Source: Silene noctiflora
Lineage: Eukaryota > Streptophyta > Magnoliopsida > Caryophyllales > Caryophyllaceae
DNA length: 21,336 nt
Direction: 5' to 3'
NCBI GenBank assembly: GCA_009801015.1
Contig: VHZZ01004026.1
Span: 20,838-42,173 of the forward strand
This document shows positions 1 through 10,450 of this stretch, one piece after another; the stretch's first letter is position 1, and the number at the start of each line of letters is the position of its first letter. Position numbers and translations under genes: made by a program. The notes beneath the pieces were generated by a model that saw only the letters and a list, made by a program, of their open reading frames with translations, did no database searches and was not told where the DNA came from.

Positions 1-543
1 ATCTTTAACTATACGACCCATAACGGGCCCCGTTCTCTTTGTAAATGGCCTCTCAGTTCGCAAATGAAAAATATCTTAATTTTAATGTCCAGGATCTCAT
101 GACTACTATATTGATTGCCTCTTAACTCTCCTCTGTGGCTCTGTCTCCCTCTCTTTGTTTTTTTTTTGTCACTAGATTCACTGAAACCGTGTGCCTTTAT
201 GTGATAGTGAATTCTAGTTCATGTCTAGTATTGTTCAAACTCCATTGTGATTATCAATAAAGGTAATGTTGCTTATTAAGATCATCGGTAAAGATTGGAG
301 CACACGTATCTGCTAGTTCCATATTGGTCCCCTCTAACTCTCTAACTTCACGCATCGTTCTTCTTAACATGCATTAGAAGTCTGTTAAGATGCCCCCATT
401 TGGAGTTAAGAAAGTATTGTTTGAAAGAAAATCGTTTGTCAAGTACTTTATTCATTATGTAAAATCTCAAAACAGAACATCTATAGTGTTTCAAGAAAAG
501 AGTTTGTCCTCAGGTTTGTTGCAATTGTTTTTGAAAACTACAG
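1..543 (+). other. BTS: Intron upstream of first visible BTS exon (partial)
   Basis: No coding segment was found here in any frame. The stretch is AT-rich with T-runs and ends in a good acceptor (AG at 542-543) directly before the exon that starts inside the first hemerythrin domain. It is therefore read as the 3' part of the intron between the off-window first coding exon(s) and exon 544-753. The promoter, start codon and N-terminus of the gene are not in the window. Confidence 0.7.
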
Positions 544-753
544 GTCATCTTTCCAGCGCTTGATATTCGTGTGAAAAATGTGGCTAGAACTTACTCTCTG
601 GAACATGAAGGAGAAAGTGTTCTGTTTGATGAATTGTTTGAGCTTTTGACAAGAGATGTGCATAGAGAAGAAAGCTACAGACGAGAGTTAGCTTCTCGAA
701 CAGGGGCCCTCCAAACATCTATTAGCCAACACATGTCCAAGGAGGAAGAGCAG
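544..753 (+). CDS. BTS: BTS exon: second half of HHE domain 1
   Basis: The exon opens in frame with [12 protein letters not shown] right after an acceptor AG at 542-543 and closes with CAG before gtgatt. It supplies two iron-ligand positions typical of the fold: the His of SLEHEGE (residue 21) and the HxxxE of QHMSKEEEQ (63-67). The ATG at 571 is internal, because conserved family sequence precedes it. The first His and first HxxxE of HHE1 must lie in the exon upstream of the window. Confidence 0.95.
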
Positions 754-3700
754 GTGATTGTTTTTATTATTTTTGGATCTTTGTGCAATTAAATTTCATC
801 AATGAAATCATTAGTCAAGCAAAAAGTAAAACATAAACTTCCCCATGATAAAAGATGGCATGATAATTGGAATATGTTGATATAGTGATTTAAATTGAGC
901 TAAATCGATGATGTGTGACTGGATACTTCTGATGTTATATGATTAACTGAACACCTGATGTTGTGCCAGTGATGGAAGGATTCATCATTCTCTATTCATT
1001 GTTGACTTTTACTCACTATCTTTCCAATGTTTGTACTTCAAAAATTGCAGGTGTTTCCATTGCTTATTGAAAAGTTCTCTTTCGAGGAACAAGCATCACT
1101 AGTATGGCGGTTCCTCTGCAGTATACCTGTTAATATGATGGTGGAGTTTCTCCCATGGCTTTCATCTTCTGTCTCCAATGATGAGAGCCAGGATATGCAT
1201 AAATGCCTGCGCAAAATCATTCCAAATGAAACTCTTCTGCATCAAGTAAGATTCTAACTGCTTTGTGGGCTTTGCTTGAATAGATTGTTTATTGATATCA
1301 TTTTTCTATATGGAGGTTATTTTCGACTGGATGGATGGACCAACATTAAGTGAAGGTGGTTCCACACTGTTGTATAACCTTGATTCTACAGCCTGCAAAG
1401 CAGTGGCTCAAACCAATGGGGCATCTTGTGCTTGTGAAGCTCCACAGGCTGGAAAAAGAAAACATGTTGAGCTGAGCAGTTCTGCTGTAGATTCAGATCT
1501 CAGTTGCCCAATAGATGAGATTTTGCACTGGCATAAGGCGATTAAGCATGAACTTACTGAAATAGCAGAAGCTGCTAGAAACATACAGTTAAATGCCGAG
1601 TTTTCTGATTTGTCTGGGTTTAATGAGAGGCTACATTTTATTGCAGAAGTATGTATCTTTCACAGGTATGCCCCTGTGTTTTATTTGGTTCTACTTTCTC
1701 TGTTCTGTCAAAGAAAAAATGCTTTACACGCCTGTACATATTTATATATTGATTACTCTGTGCTAATGTTCGGTTGCTTGCACTAACAAATCATAGTAGC
1801 TTGGTTACAACCATCAAATTAGCCAATTGCACAATCTTGTGCGCTTGTGCCCTTTCTCTCCCTTTATTTTAGCTCATTAAATCAACTTTCTTTTATCTAT
1901 GGAGTGGTTGGTTTTGACATGGCTCTCTCTGTATGTATTGATAGGGGAGTTATTGTCTTTGAGGTCATTTCTTAAGAATAGGTGGTCTTGCTAGATGTCT
2001 TATCTGGATTAGTTTTTGTTTTGTATTGTTTTTACTCTGAACGTGTGTCAAAGCATGATCGAGAGGAGCAGAAGCATGTGAAAGCCTGAGGAAAAAATAG
2101 TCATATAGTGGTTCTCTTAGAAATAAAATGGCCCTGATTGTTAAGTGTATTGTGCCTAATAAGCAATCAGTTACTTCTGGTTTGAATATCCATAAATTTA
2201 AGTTTGTCTTTTGTAGTAATACAACTTGTTTAACCTTGTCATTTGTACTAAAGAATAGTTGGTCTTGCAGAATGACTTTTGCACTTTATTTGTATTGCAT
2301 TTCTTTTAAAAAAAAAAATCTGAACGCATGTCAAAGCATGACTTGCTAGGGGGTGGAAAGCATAAGAAAAAAGTAGTGTCCTGTTTTTTGCCTCTGTTTC
2401 TTTTATTTCATCGTGAACTGAATAAATGTTGTAATACCCTGATTACATGAGGTGACTCTTATCGCCATCATTTTTAGGATTATGGGTGAACCATGGATTT
2501 TCATTCCCAGGGTGAAAAACAATTACAAAAACGTATTGGTGTTTCACCTCCAATGTGGAGCATTTATGAATCTCGGGGAGAGTGTGAATCATTATATGCA
2601 ATTCTAGTCATAATTTCATTATGAAATCATTTTAAACACTAAAACGCTTCTTTGTGTTAACCCATGGGTAAGGCTGCATATATCTAACCCTCTTACCTGA
2701 CGTTCAGTGGTGGATCTTGGATAATTTTTTGAGGAGAGCCATGAATAAGCTAACAATTACGGAGTATATATAGAGTATAATTTAGCCAGATTACCTGTAG
2801 TACCTATTTCTATTTTCTTTGTTACAAAGTCTTGTGTTTTTGGAGTATGATATGAAATAAATAATGACTAAATAAACCGACTTTGAATCATTCTATATTG
2901 AAGTACTATCGTTCGGTGGAACACCGACATAATTCTAATAATGGGTCATTTAGATGCAATATCGTTGTCTTGTTATCATATTAGTAAGTGGGTATATGTG
3001 TTTTGCTTTCCTACTCGCGCATTATGTTATGTTAATGCTATTAACATGATTAAGACATCTGCCCCTTAATATATTTAAACATACTGAGTATTAATTAGGA
3101 TTTTTTTTTTTTTTAAATACACAAGCTATCAATTATCCGATCGCGGTAAGAGGTGTAAGCATATTGTCTATTTTTAAAACAAGGAGAATGAGGTTTGTAA
3201 AATTGAAAGGGAAGGAATAAAAGTGACCAAAAAATTGTAAAAGAATTCACTAATCAATCCTTATTACAAGGTGAGTTCGTTGTTGTTTATAGTCTTCTAA
3301 GAATTTGATAAGCGCAGCTTCTATTCTTATTGAGATGTCCCTTTGTGGAAGTATCGAAGGGGCTAGAGATTATAAAAGAATCCAATCGGGTTAAGGGTGC
3401 AGGGGACTTGGCCTCTGCCCAAGCAATAGAAGATCCGCCGTTGCCAGCATTTGTGGGAGCCTTTGTGGTAGTGGGAAATGTTGGTGTATGGGGAGACAAG
3501 AAGCAACCTGATGTCTTGTTTCTTGCATGTATTTTGCGAATATTAGAACTTTGTTACAGAGTGTGAACTTTTCCATCTTGGAATATAGTCTATGGGGATC
3601 CTTGCAATGTAATGGCTTTTGATCATCTCAGTGATGAAGGATCCATGTAAAGTCATAAACATTCCCATTCCTTCTAGAATGTGTAGTTGTTTCCATAGTC

Positions 3701-6700
3701 TAAATCGGAATGAAACTCAATATTTCACTCATGAAGAGGCTGTCTCTATATGGGATTCTATCCGTTCCCTTCCAGAGGACCACTTCAGCTGTCTCTTACA
3801 AGTTACAAGTCAAATATTAATTTTGTTAACATATTGATTTGGTGTTCTAATTCCAAATCGCAATGGAATCGAAGACTCGTTATTCTTTGGTTTTGGACTA
3901 TGATGGAATATAACATAATGGCTCACTAAACTAGTTGCGCTTCTTTTTATTGTGATGTATAACAGTCATTCAATGTAGTTCGCAACTCAATTTTCATCTT
4001 GGGTTATTCGGAAACAACCTCTTTGTGTTGATAGTACAAGGGTAAGGGCGTAAGGCTGTGTACATCCGAGCACCTCTTACCCCTCAATTTTTGGGAGTCC
4101 TTGAGGCACTGGACTAACATTGTTGTTGATTGATTTGGTGTTTTCTTTGATTGTGAATTGTGAATTGTTTTTCATCTCTGAGTGTGAAATTTGCTTTAAT
4201 GTTTGCCGCAGCATTGCGGAGGATAAGGTTATATTCCCTGCGGTAGATGCAGAACTCTCTTTTGCTCAGGAGCATGCTGAGGAAGAAAGTGACTTTGAGA
4301 AACTTAGATGCTTGATTGAGAATATACAAATTGCTGGAGCAGAATCATCTCTAGCTGATTTCTACGTGCAACTATGTTCTTATGCCGATCAAATAATGGA
4401 CTCTATACAAAAGCATTTCCATAATGAAGAAGTTCAGGTTTGTAATTAGGTGTATGCATTTCCAGAAGCTGTGTTATTTTCGTTTATGTAAGGGGCAAAA
4501 AATATTCGTTCTATAGATTGATTTATGGGTTGAAGATATACTATAAACCTTTATGAGTTGTGGGCATTGGTGACTGCGATTCTGCAATTCCTCAATTACC
4601 CTGTGAATATACGAGACTATAGTTTGAGTAGGCAACTTGCATAATTTAAATATGAATTTTTTACTTCCCAATCTTCTCTAGGGAAACCATTTTGAGTTTT
4701 AGTGGTTACATCTATCTTGCACTACAGGTACTCCCACTTGCTCGAAAGCTTTTTACTCGTCAAAGGCAACGGGAACTTTTGTATCAGAGCTTGTGTGTGA
4801 TGCCATTGAAACTGATTGAGCGTGTATTGCCATGGTTGGTGGGATCACTTGGTGAAGAAGAAGCAAAGTGCTTTCTCAAAAATATGCACATGGCAGGTGA
4901 TTAGGAATTTATTTAAGCTTGTTGTTGATATGGTAAGATCCTCATAATTCATGATTCTTTTATCCCTAGTTTACTAAGCTTAAGTTTTTATGCAGCCCCG
5001 GCTTCAGATAATGCTCTTGTTACACTTTTTTCTGGTTGGGCTTGCAAAGGTTTTGCAAGTGATGTCTGCTTGTCATCGAGTGCAATTGGGTGCTGTCCTG
5101 CAAAATTTGTGTGTAAGGAAGTTAATGGTCATATAACGCGTAAATCCAATCCTTGTGTATCTAATAATGGAAAAGCTACTTTAGATTATCAGAATGATGA
5201 ATCTCAGCCATACAACCAAGGAAACACGGCATCAAGAGAGAAGCTTGCTGAGGTTTCCGACAAAAGTGACCTTGATTGTCAAAGGTTACTGTGTGGCACT
5301 CTTTCTTGTTGTGTCCCTGGTTTAGGAGTTAGTGGTGGTAATCTCTTGAGTTCTTTGGCTGCTACTAAATCTCTCCGTACCTTGAATCTTAGTCCCATTG
5401 CGCCCTTCCTAAATTCAAGCCTTTTCAACTGGGAGATGGAGATTAACATTTTGGATGCTGGCTCTACTTCAAGGCCTATTGATAACATATTTAAATTCCA
5501 CAAAGCTATACGTAAAGACTTGGAGTACTTGGATGCTGAGTCTGGGAAATTAAATGAATGTGACGAGACTTTCCTTAGACAGTTTAGTGGTAGGTTCCGC
5601 CTGCTGTGGGGACTTTATAAGGCTCATAGCAATGCTGAGGACGATATAGTTTTTCCAGCACTGGAATCTAAGGAAACACTACACAATGTTAGCCACTCAT
5701 ATACTTTGGATCACAAGCAAGAAGAGAGGCTTTTTGAAGACATATCGTCTGCACTATCTGAGCTTAATAAACTTCACGTCTGTATTACTAGATCAATAGC
5801 TGTTCATGATCCCAGAGGCCATTTTGATGCTGGAAAATCTAGTGAAAGTTTGAAGAAGTATCATGAACTAGCCACAAAGCTTCAGGGAATGTGCAAGTCT
5901 ATTAGAGTAACTCTTGATCAGCATGTTTTCCGAGAAGAGCTGGAACTCTGGCCTCTGTTTGACAAGCATTTCTCTGTGGAGGAGCAGGATAAACTTGTTG
6001 GTCGTATAATTGGTACTACGGGAGCTGAGGTTCTTCAATCTATGCTGCCTTGGGTAACTTCTGCTCTCACACAAGAGGAACAGAATAAGATGATGGACAC
6101 GTGGAAGAATGCGACAAAAAATACTATGTTCAATGAGTGGCTCAACGAATGGTGGCAAAGAAATCCTGCTTCTCAACAGTGCTCCGCATCAGAAGTGGGT
6201 AGTGCACAAGGTTTGTGCTCTAGTAAACAATGCATCATTGAGCTGCTGAGGGCAACCACTTTTTCTTTTCAGTTTATGACTTTGTTACGTCTCAAACATT
6301 TTCTTCATCATATTTGACACTCGTTTTATGATCCTTTAGGCCATGATTTATGTGATTCTCTGAACTCAACTGATCAGACCTTCAAGCCTGGATGGAAAGA
6401 TATCTTCAGGATGAATCAAAATGAACTCGAGTCTGAGATTCGAAAAGTTGCTCGTGATTCAAGCCTTGATCCAAGAAGAAAAGATTACCTTATCCAGAAT
6501 CTAATGACTAGGTTCATTACTAACATTTTGCTTATCTGTTCTCTCTCAAGTTCCACGGTATAGTTGGTTGTTATACTCATAGGAACTCTTTTATGTTAGT
6601 CGCTGGATAGCTGCGCAGCAAAAGTCTTCCCATGAAGGAATAGGTGAGTCTTCTAGTGCTAATGATTTTATGGGGAGCTTTCCTTCATACCGGGATCCTG

Positions 6701-9700
6701 AGAAGAAAATCCTTGGGTGCGAACATTACAAAAGAAACTGCAAACTTCGAGCTGCCTGCTGTGATAAATTGTTTACATGCAGGTTCTGTCATGATAAAGT
6801 TAGTGACCACTCCATGGATAGGTGGGATATGTTACTCGTACTTTTGATCTACTTGTTTTTTTATATATTTTTAACGGAGTATTTTTTTTAGTTGTACACT
6901 TATTCTGCGTTCTTATTGCTTGCAGGAAGGCTACCTCTGAAATGATGTGTATGCAGTGCTGTAAGATACAGCCTGTTGGACCAGTTTGCACAACACCATC
7001 TTGCAATGAACTACAAATGTCTAAATATTATTGTGGCATCTGCAAATTTTTTGATGATGAGAGGTAAAGAACATATTCTTGGCTAGATTAGTACAGGTTA
7101 ACTTTTGTTTTGTATATATTTGCAATTTCTGGGTAAGAGTTTCAGCTTTATAGTCAGACTTGGTGGCCTACTTATACTCATAGTATCTGCTGTTTTAGAC
7201 GTTACTTTTTGTATTGGCTTTTCTTTTTGAGATATCTTGGTGACTTGTGATATATTGGTTTCAAGGTGTTTCTAGGACATGGTCATTACCTTGAATTGTA
7301 TGGGTTCGGAGACTACTGGACTCCTGGGCCTTTCAAGCACTGTAGGGATTATATTTTTCAATGCTATGTCACTATATACACTATATTGGCATCCTTCTAT
7401 CCTATTTTGACAAGGTTTGTTAGTCAGCAACGTTGAAACCAGGTAAATCAGGAATTAATGATATTGTATGAAGCTGCTGCCAAATTAATATTAACTTCCA
7501 AGACTGAAAGGGCAATTTTTGTAGACAGATCAATTTCTTTCTTGATTATTTGTTCAAGTATTTTCATGAAGTTATGTTGCCATCGTGGCGTAATCTTCTT
7601 AGGAAATCTTCCAATTGACCTTGTAAATTAGCCTGAATTACATTTTTCTGCACACAAGACTTTCTGAACAAACTTAATGGTACTGTATCTTTTTGCCTTG
7701 AATTGTAGGAGTGTGTATCATTGCCCCTTCTGCAATTTATGTCGCGTAGGAAAGGGACTTGGTTCAGACTTCTTCCATTGCATGACGTGTAATTGTTGCC
7801 TAAGCGTAAAGTTAGTTGACCATAAATGCCGTGAGAAAGGTTTGGAAACCAATTGCCCGATTTGCTGTGACTTCCTCTTCACTTCTAGTGCATCTGTCAG
7901 AGCGCTTCCTTGTGGCCATTTCATGCATTCGGCTTGCTTTCAGGTTTGAAAATCCTTCTACATGTTTGCTGCTCTGTTTCGTCTTTCATCGTTTGCACTC
8001 ATCTTATTTCAGCATAGAGTTTACTTTTTATCAAATGACCCTGATTGCAAAATCGCCATTAAAAAGTACAAAAAATCCTACATGTGAATGCTATTATGAG
8101 AATTGTATTTATATTTAATTGCGAGCATGGAACGGTGACAAGGCGTAGGCAAGTTGAAGTGTAAATAATGCATTAGAAATGATTTATTTGTTTTCTAATT
8201 GATCATTTGATGAAACAAAACTAATATCACTATAGTAACTCAAACACCCTTGTCTATAGTGGGTAACTATTGAATGTATGTAATATTTTCTTAGCTTATA
8301 AATTACAGAGGTTTTCAGTTCACCCATAATGGTAATTAAGTCGATCAATGTAAAGTTTAATGAGTCTTTGACTTCATTGTAAATGGAAAAACCCACAAAA
8401 AAAAAAGAGAGAGAGAATTTAAGCAACATACCGAGGGAGTATAAAATAAAGTTGGAGGTATAGTTTTCATGGAGTTGACAGATATTGTCGATTAAAGACA
8501 AGATTTGTCTTGACGGGGTTTCTGAAATTTGTCCTACTATTTCTAACCTACAATTTTTCTTTGGTTGTGAATCGCAGGCTTATACTTGTAGCAGTTACGT
8601 CTGCCCAATTTGTAGCAAGTCGTTAGGAGATATGGCGGTATGCTTTTATCTTTTTTTTTTTTCTTTCGTCTTCAGTGTGTGACAAGTTTTGGGAGAATTT
8701 TGAGATAAAAGTTCCATAAATTTGTTTGCCATGCTTTGACATGAAATAATGCATTTTATTAGGGCTGTTATCACTTTTTTGGTCTTGTTCAGGAGTGAAC
8801 GATGTATTATCAAACTGGTCTTGATATACAAAGCTGTGTTGCCATCTTAACAACCTCCTGCAGACCCTGATCTGGGTGTTCTGCTAGAATGAGGGGTAGG
8901 CACAAATGTAAGAGGCCGAATCTTTGGGTAGATAGATGAGATTTAAGAACAAGATTGCTTATACAAGCTATCAACATCCTGGAAAAACTAAACCTTGTGT
9001 AGCATGAGTTCCAAAAATCATGGGCATTGTTTCATCACTTTCTCTTTGAAAAATGGGAATAGTGAAATTCATTAGAAGCTAAATGAACTAATTAAAACTT
9101 GGAACGAATGGAACATGTTACTTAACTTGTGAAGTTCTGTGTCAACATACATTTCTTGGACCAGGTAAGGAAGGAGCTACTGATGCTGTAAGCATGCTTG
9201 TTTGAGGGCATTATCATATATATCTTGAGCTATTAGTTTGTTAAACTTTTCCCTGTAGGATTACTGTGTTCCTCTCTGATACCAAGGCATTTTTATCTGG
9301 CTGAAACGGATGATGTTCGAATTGTCCAAAAAGCATTCATTTTCAGTTTAGGATACTATCTCATGAAATAATATGTTTGGTTACATGGTCTAGATGTCCA
9401 GTTTATTGGATGTGCAACAGGGAGAACAAATGTGTTTTTCATGTATGATTTTCATATTAGTGCTTGTTTCAAATGCAGGTGTACTTTGGTATGCTGGATG
9501 CCCTGTTGGCTTCTGAACAGCTCCCTGAAGAGTACAGGGATCGCTGCCAGGTGAGGGGTCCTCTTATAATCTCCTTTAATGTTCTTCTCTTCTTGTTTTG
9601 CATGGCTTCTGAATCTTTTGGCACACAGGATATACTCTGCAACGACTGTGGTAGAAAAGGAATTGCACGCTTTCATTGGCTTTACCACAAGTGTGGTTCT

Positions 9701-9763
9701 TGTGGATCTTACAATACTCGCGTTATTAAAATGGCCTCTACGGATTCCAACTGTTCAACGTAG
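544..9763 (+). CDS. BTS: BRUTUS (BTS)-type hemerythrin/CHY/RING E3 ubiquitin ligase, 5'-partial, 13 visible exons
   Basis: Join: 544-753, 1051-1245, 1316-1665, 4212-4437, 4728-4896, 4996-6210, 6340-6511, 6600-6821, 6926-7063, 7709-7943, 8578-8637, 9479-9550, 9629-9763. All introns are GT-AG and the phases agree, giving 3399 nt or 1132 visible residues (numbered from 544) plus TAG. Domains: HHE1 from residue 1 (H21, H63xxxE67); HHE2 about 200-345 (H206/H208, H251xxxE255, H273, H320xxxE324); HHE3 about 548-760 (H552, H594xxxE598, H623, H693xxxE697); CHY finger about 886-950; CTCHY about 955-1010; C3H2C3 RING 1015-1056; zinc ribbon 1092-1113. In this family the HHE domains bind iron and the RING recruits an E2; Arabidopsis BTS is nuclear and promotes turnover of bHLH105/bHLH115-type iron-deficiency regulators. 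The three HHE domains and close match to Arabidopsis BTS favour BTS over the BTSL paralogues. Roughly 100-120 N-terminal residues are missing off-window. No frameshift or stop is seen. Confidence 0.95.
1051..1245 (+). CDS. BTS: BTS exon: end of HHE domain 1 and linker
   Basis: Sixty-five codons, phase 0 on both sides. It starts [15 protein letters not shown], which completes the last helix of HHE1, and includes the family-typical segments [10 protein letters not shown] and [11 protein letters not shown]. The donor is caa|gtaag. The open frame runs only four codons into the intron before a stop. Confidence 0.95.
1316..1665 (+). CDS. BTS: BTS exon: linker and first half of HHE domain 2
   Basis: It begins VIFDWMDG after AG at 1314-1315 and ends after two bases of a Ser codon (CAC AG|gtatg). 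The first about 60 codons are a variable, Cys- and Ser-containing linker; from residue about 200 the sequence [10 protein letters not shown] starts HHE2. The exon ends directly after His251, which opens the HxxxE motif finished by the next exon. Confidence 0.95.
1964..2377. repeat. Imperfect tandem duplication in BTS intron
   Basis: Two related segments, 1964-2101 and 2238-2377, about 275 bp apart in the same orientation. Shared anchors in the same order are gtcattt, aagaatag, tggtcttg, tttgtattg, ctgaacg.atgtcaaagcatga, and a terminal gaaaaaa.tagt. Substitutions and small indels mark it as an old duplication. No function is evident. Confidence 0.6.
4040..4133 (+). repeat. SINE-like 3' tail
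   Basis: The segment contains ggtaaggctgtgtacatcc-like, ctcttacccc, gggagtccttgaggcact and a terminal tgttgttg run. This combination is common at the 3' ends of plant SINEs with (TTG)n tails. No pol III A/B-box head was identified, so it may be a 5'-truncated copy. A second short, degenerate version of the first part lies at about 2667-2698 in the same intron. Confidence 0.35.
4212..4437 (+). CDS. BTS: BTS exon: second half of HHE domain 2
   Basis: It starts with the third base of the Ser codon and reads (S)[15 protein letters not shown], then QEHAEEES (His273), and ends [10 protein letters not shown] with the second HxxxE (320-324). The donor is cag|gtttgt. Joined to the previous exon it rebuilds a complete HHE2 ligand set. 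Confidence 0.95.
4728..4896 (+). CDS. BTS: BTS exon: end of HHE domain 2
   Basis: It starts [10 protein letters not shown] after AG at 4726-4727 and contains [17 protein letters not shown] and [14 protein letters not shown], the pattern that follows each HHE domain in this family. It ends with one base of an Ala codon (G|gtgatt) that is completed by CC at 4996. Confidence 0.95.
4996..6210 (+). CDS. BTS: BTS large exon: linker and complete HHE domain 3
   Basis: This is the largest exon (1215 nt). After a variable Ser- and Cys-containing linker it encodes a whole HHE domain: [11 protein letters not shown] (His552), HSNAED (594-598), LDHKQEE (His623) and [14 protein letters not shown] (693-697). 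It continues with a conserved [19 protein letters not shown] stretch. It ends with one base (CAA G|gtttgt). The frame stays open through the next intron to 6317, so intron retention would give a protein ending before the zinc domains. Confidence 0.95.
6340..6511 (+). CDS. BTS: BTS exon: conserved region between HHE3 and CHY finger
   Basis: It begins GC after AG at 6338-6339, completing a Gly codon. It encodes [18 protein letters not shown] and [14 protein letters not shown], a strongly conserved signature of plant BTS proteins. It ends after AG of a Ser codon, before gttcat. Confidence 0.93.
6600..6821 (+). CDS. BTS: BTS exon: start of CHY zinc finger
   Basis: It completes Ser846 and reads RWIAAQQK, a variable spacer, then [19 protein letters not shown] and the following Cys/His-rich segment. 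Cys886, His888, Cys893, Cys899/900, Cys906, Cys909, His910 and His916 are the expected CHY-finger zinc ligand region. It ends inside an Arg codon (AG|gtggga). Confidence 0.95.
6926..7063 (+). CDS. BTS: BTS exon: end of CHY finger, start of CTCHY finger
   Basis: It completes Arg920 and continues [19 protein letters not shown], adding CxxC and C...C ligands (928, 931, 941, 946) that close the CHY finger. It then opens the CTCHY finger with [13 protein letters not shown]. The donor is gag ag|gtaaag. Confidence 0.95.
7064..7708 (+). other. BTS: BTS intron, 645 bp
   Basis: Donor gtaaag, acceptor ttgtag. It is AT-rich and non-coding. No repeat, RNA gene or mobile-element end was recognised inside it. 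Confidence 0.85.
7709..7943 (+). CDS. BTS: BTS exon: CTCHY finger and first half of RING
   Basis: It completes Arg966 and reads [18 protein letters not shown], then HCMTCNCC and DHKC, which finish the CTCHY zinc finger. From Cys1015 the RING starts: CPIC, then [13 protein letters not shown], giving Cys1034, His1036, His1039 and Cys1042. It ends CAG|gtttga. Confidence 0.96.
7944..8577 (+). other. BTS: BTS intron, 634 bp
   Basis: Donor gtttga, acceptor tcgcag. It separates the two halves of the RING domain. It contains an A-run with (GA) repeats near 8398-8416 and a ccgagggagtata stretch at 8431-8443 that faintly recalls a Stowaway MITE end, but no partner end was found. Otherwise nothing is seen. 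Confidence 0.8.
8578..8637 (+). CDS. BTS: BTS exon: second half of RING (CPIC)
   Basis: This 20-codon exon reads [20 protein letters not shown]. It contributes Cys1053 and Cys1056, the last zinc pair of the C3H2C3 RING. Both borders are phase 0 (cgcag|GCT, GCG|gtatgc). Confidence 0.95.
8638..9478 (+). other. BTS: BTS intron, 841 bp
   Basis: Donor gtatgc, acceptor atgcag. It opens with a T-rich tract and is otherwise unremarkable, with no coding segment matching the family and no recognised repeat. Confidence 0.85.
9479..9550 (+). CDS. BTS: BTS exon: between RING and zinc ribbon
   Basis: A 24-codon exon reading [21 protein letters not shown], ending RCQ|gtgagg. This is the conserved helix linking RING and zinc ribbon in CHY/RING ligases. 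Both borders are phase 0. Confidence 0.95.
9629..9763 (+). CDS. BTS: BTS last exon: zinc ribbon and stop
   Basis: It follows a short 78-bp intron. It encodes DILCNDC (Cys1092, Cys1095), [11 protein letters not shown] (Cys1110, Cys1113) and a short tail ending DSNCST before TAG at 9761-9763. The ending closely matches plant BTS, so the C-terminus is intact. Confidence 0.95.
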   Translation, partial: DILCNDCGRKGIARFHWLYHKCGSCGSYNTRVIKMASTDSNCST

Positions 9764-10440
9764 GCAAACCATCAACGTTCAATTTAATTTGTAGGCAACA
9801 GCGAATCTGATGAGACAATTCTGAATACAGCACGGATAAAAGACAGTTTTCTCTGGAATTGATTTTTTATCCAGTGAAAATTTGGCACTTTGTGGATCTT
9901 GGCCGATTCCCTGGAACTGTAAGTTGTTTCCGATTGTAAATAGCATGGTGGTAAATATCACGCTATTTTTGCACCCATACGTTTTCCTTCTCTCTCCTTG
10001 GCAATAGCTGTTAGGGTAATGCTGTTCTAAGATTTTTGAAAATTTTGATCGGAGGAGCAAGTCATTTACCAGTTCCGTTCCTTGTAGTGAAAAGGTTGTC
10101 TCTATTTAGAATCTTGTACTATGCGGCACTTCATGTTTATGGTCAATTTCAATAATCTACACAACAATATGTCAATTTCGCTAATGTTTACTGCCTATAT
10201 TTTTCCGGAATCAGAAAACTTCCGACCTTTCTACCGTCTTTTAGATTGTAAGTTGGTACTTGGTAGTCTGTATTACTTTAACCCACTAGGATGTAAAATT
10301 GAGGAGACAAAATGATGCTATGGCTTATAGGAGATGGAATGCAGCAGAGTGACAAACCCCGGAGCATGTCACAGAAAGAAGAAAGTCTTTTTTTGTGTGT
10401 TGTGTCAACGGTAAAATATTCAATTACATAATGGTGTATG
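9764..10440 (+). other. BTS: 3' UTR and downstream flank of BTS
   Basis: No coding gene is seen. The first several hundred bases after the stop are T-rich with TGTA-type elements (for example around 9920-9940 and 10240-10275) and are likely 3' UTR. The exact poly(A) site cannot be fixed and no textbook AATAAA stands out. Confidence 0.45.
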
Positions 10441-10450
10441 GAAACCCTTT

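Larger units (their letters stand above)
1666..4211 (+). other. BTS: Long BTS intron (2546 bp) inside HHE domain 2
   Basis: Donor gtatg, acceptor cgcag. It splits the Ser codon inside the HSIAE iron-ligand motif. It holds an imperfect tandem duplication (1964-2377), two copies of a SINE-tail-like sequence (about 2667-2698 and 4040-4133), and a slightly GC-richer stretch at about 3287-3566 that is open on both strands. No exon-like segment matching the family was seen, and the flanking exons join without missing conserved residues. Confidence 0.85.

Noticed and set aside
571..792. ATG at 571 as a gene start
   Set aside because: Conserved BTS residues lie in frame upstream of it, after a splice acceptor at 542-543, so it is an internal Met. 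The tail after 753 is intron.
3619..3837. 72-codon frame in the BTS intron as an extra exon
   Set aside because: BTS joins correctly without it, and it matches no family segment.
6800..7006. Minus-strand and out-of-frame open frames across the BTS exons
   Set aside because: They are shadows of the real exons with no independent support.
8431..8445. Stowaway MITE end (ccgagggagtata)
   Set aside because: No matching inverted end or TA duplication was found in the intron.
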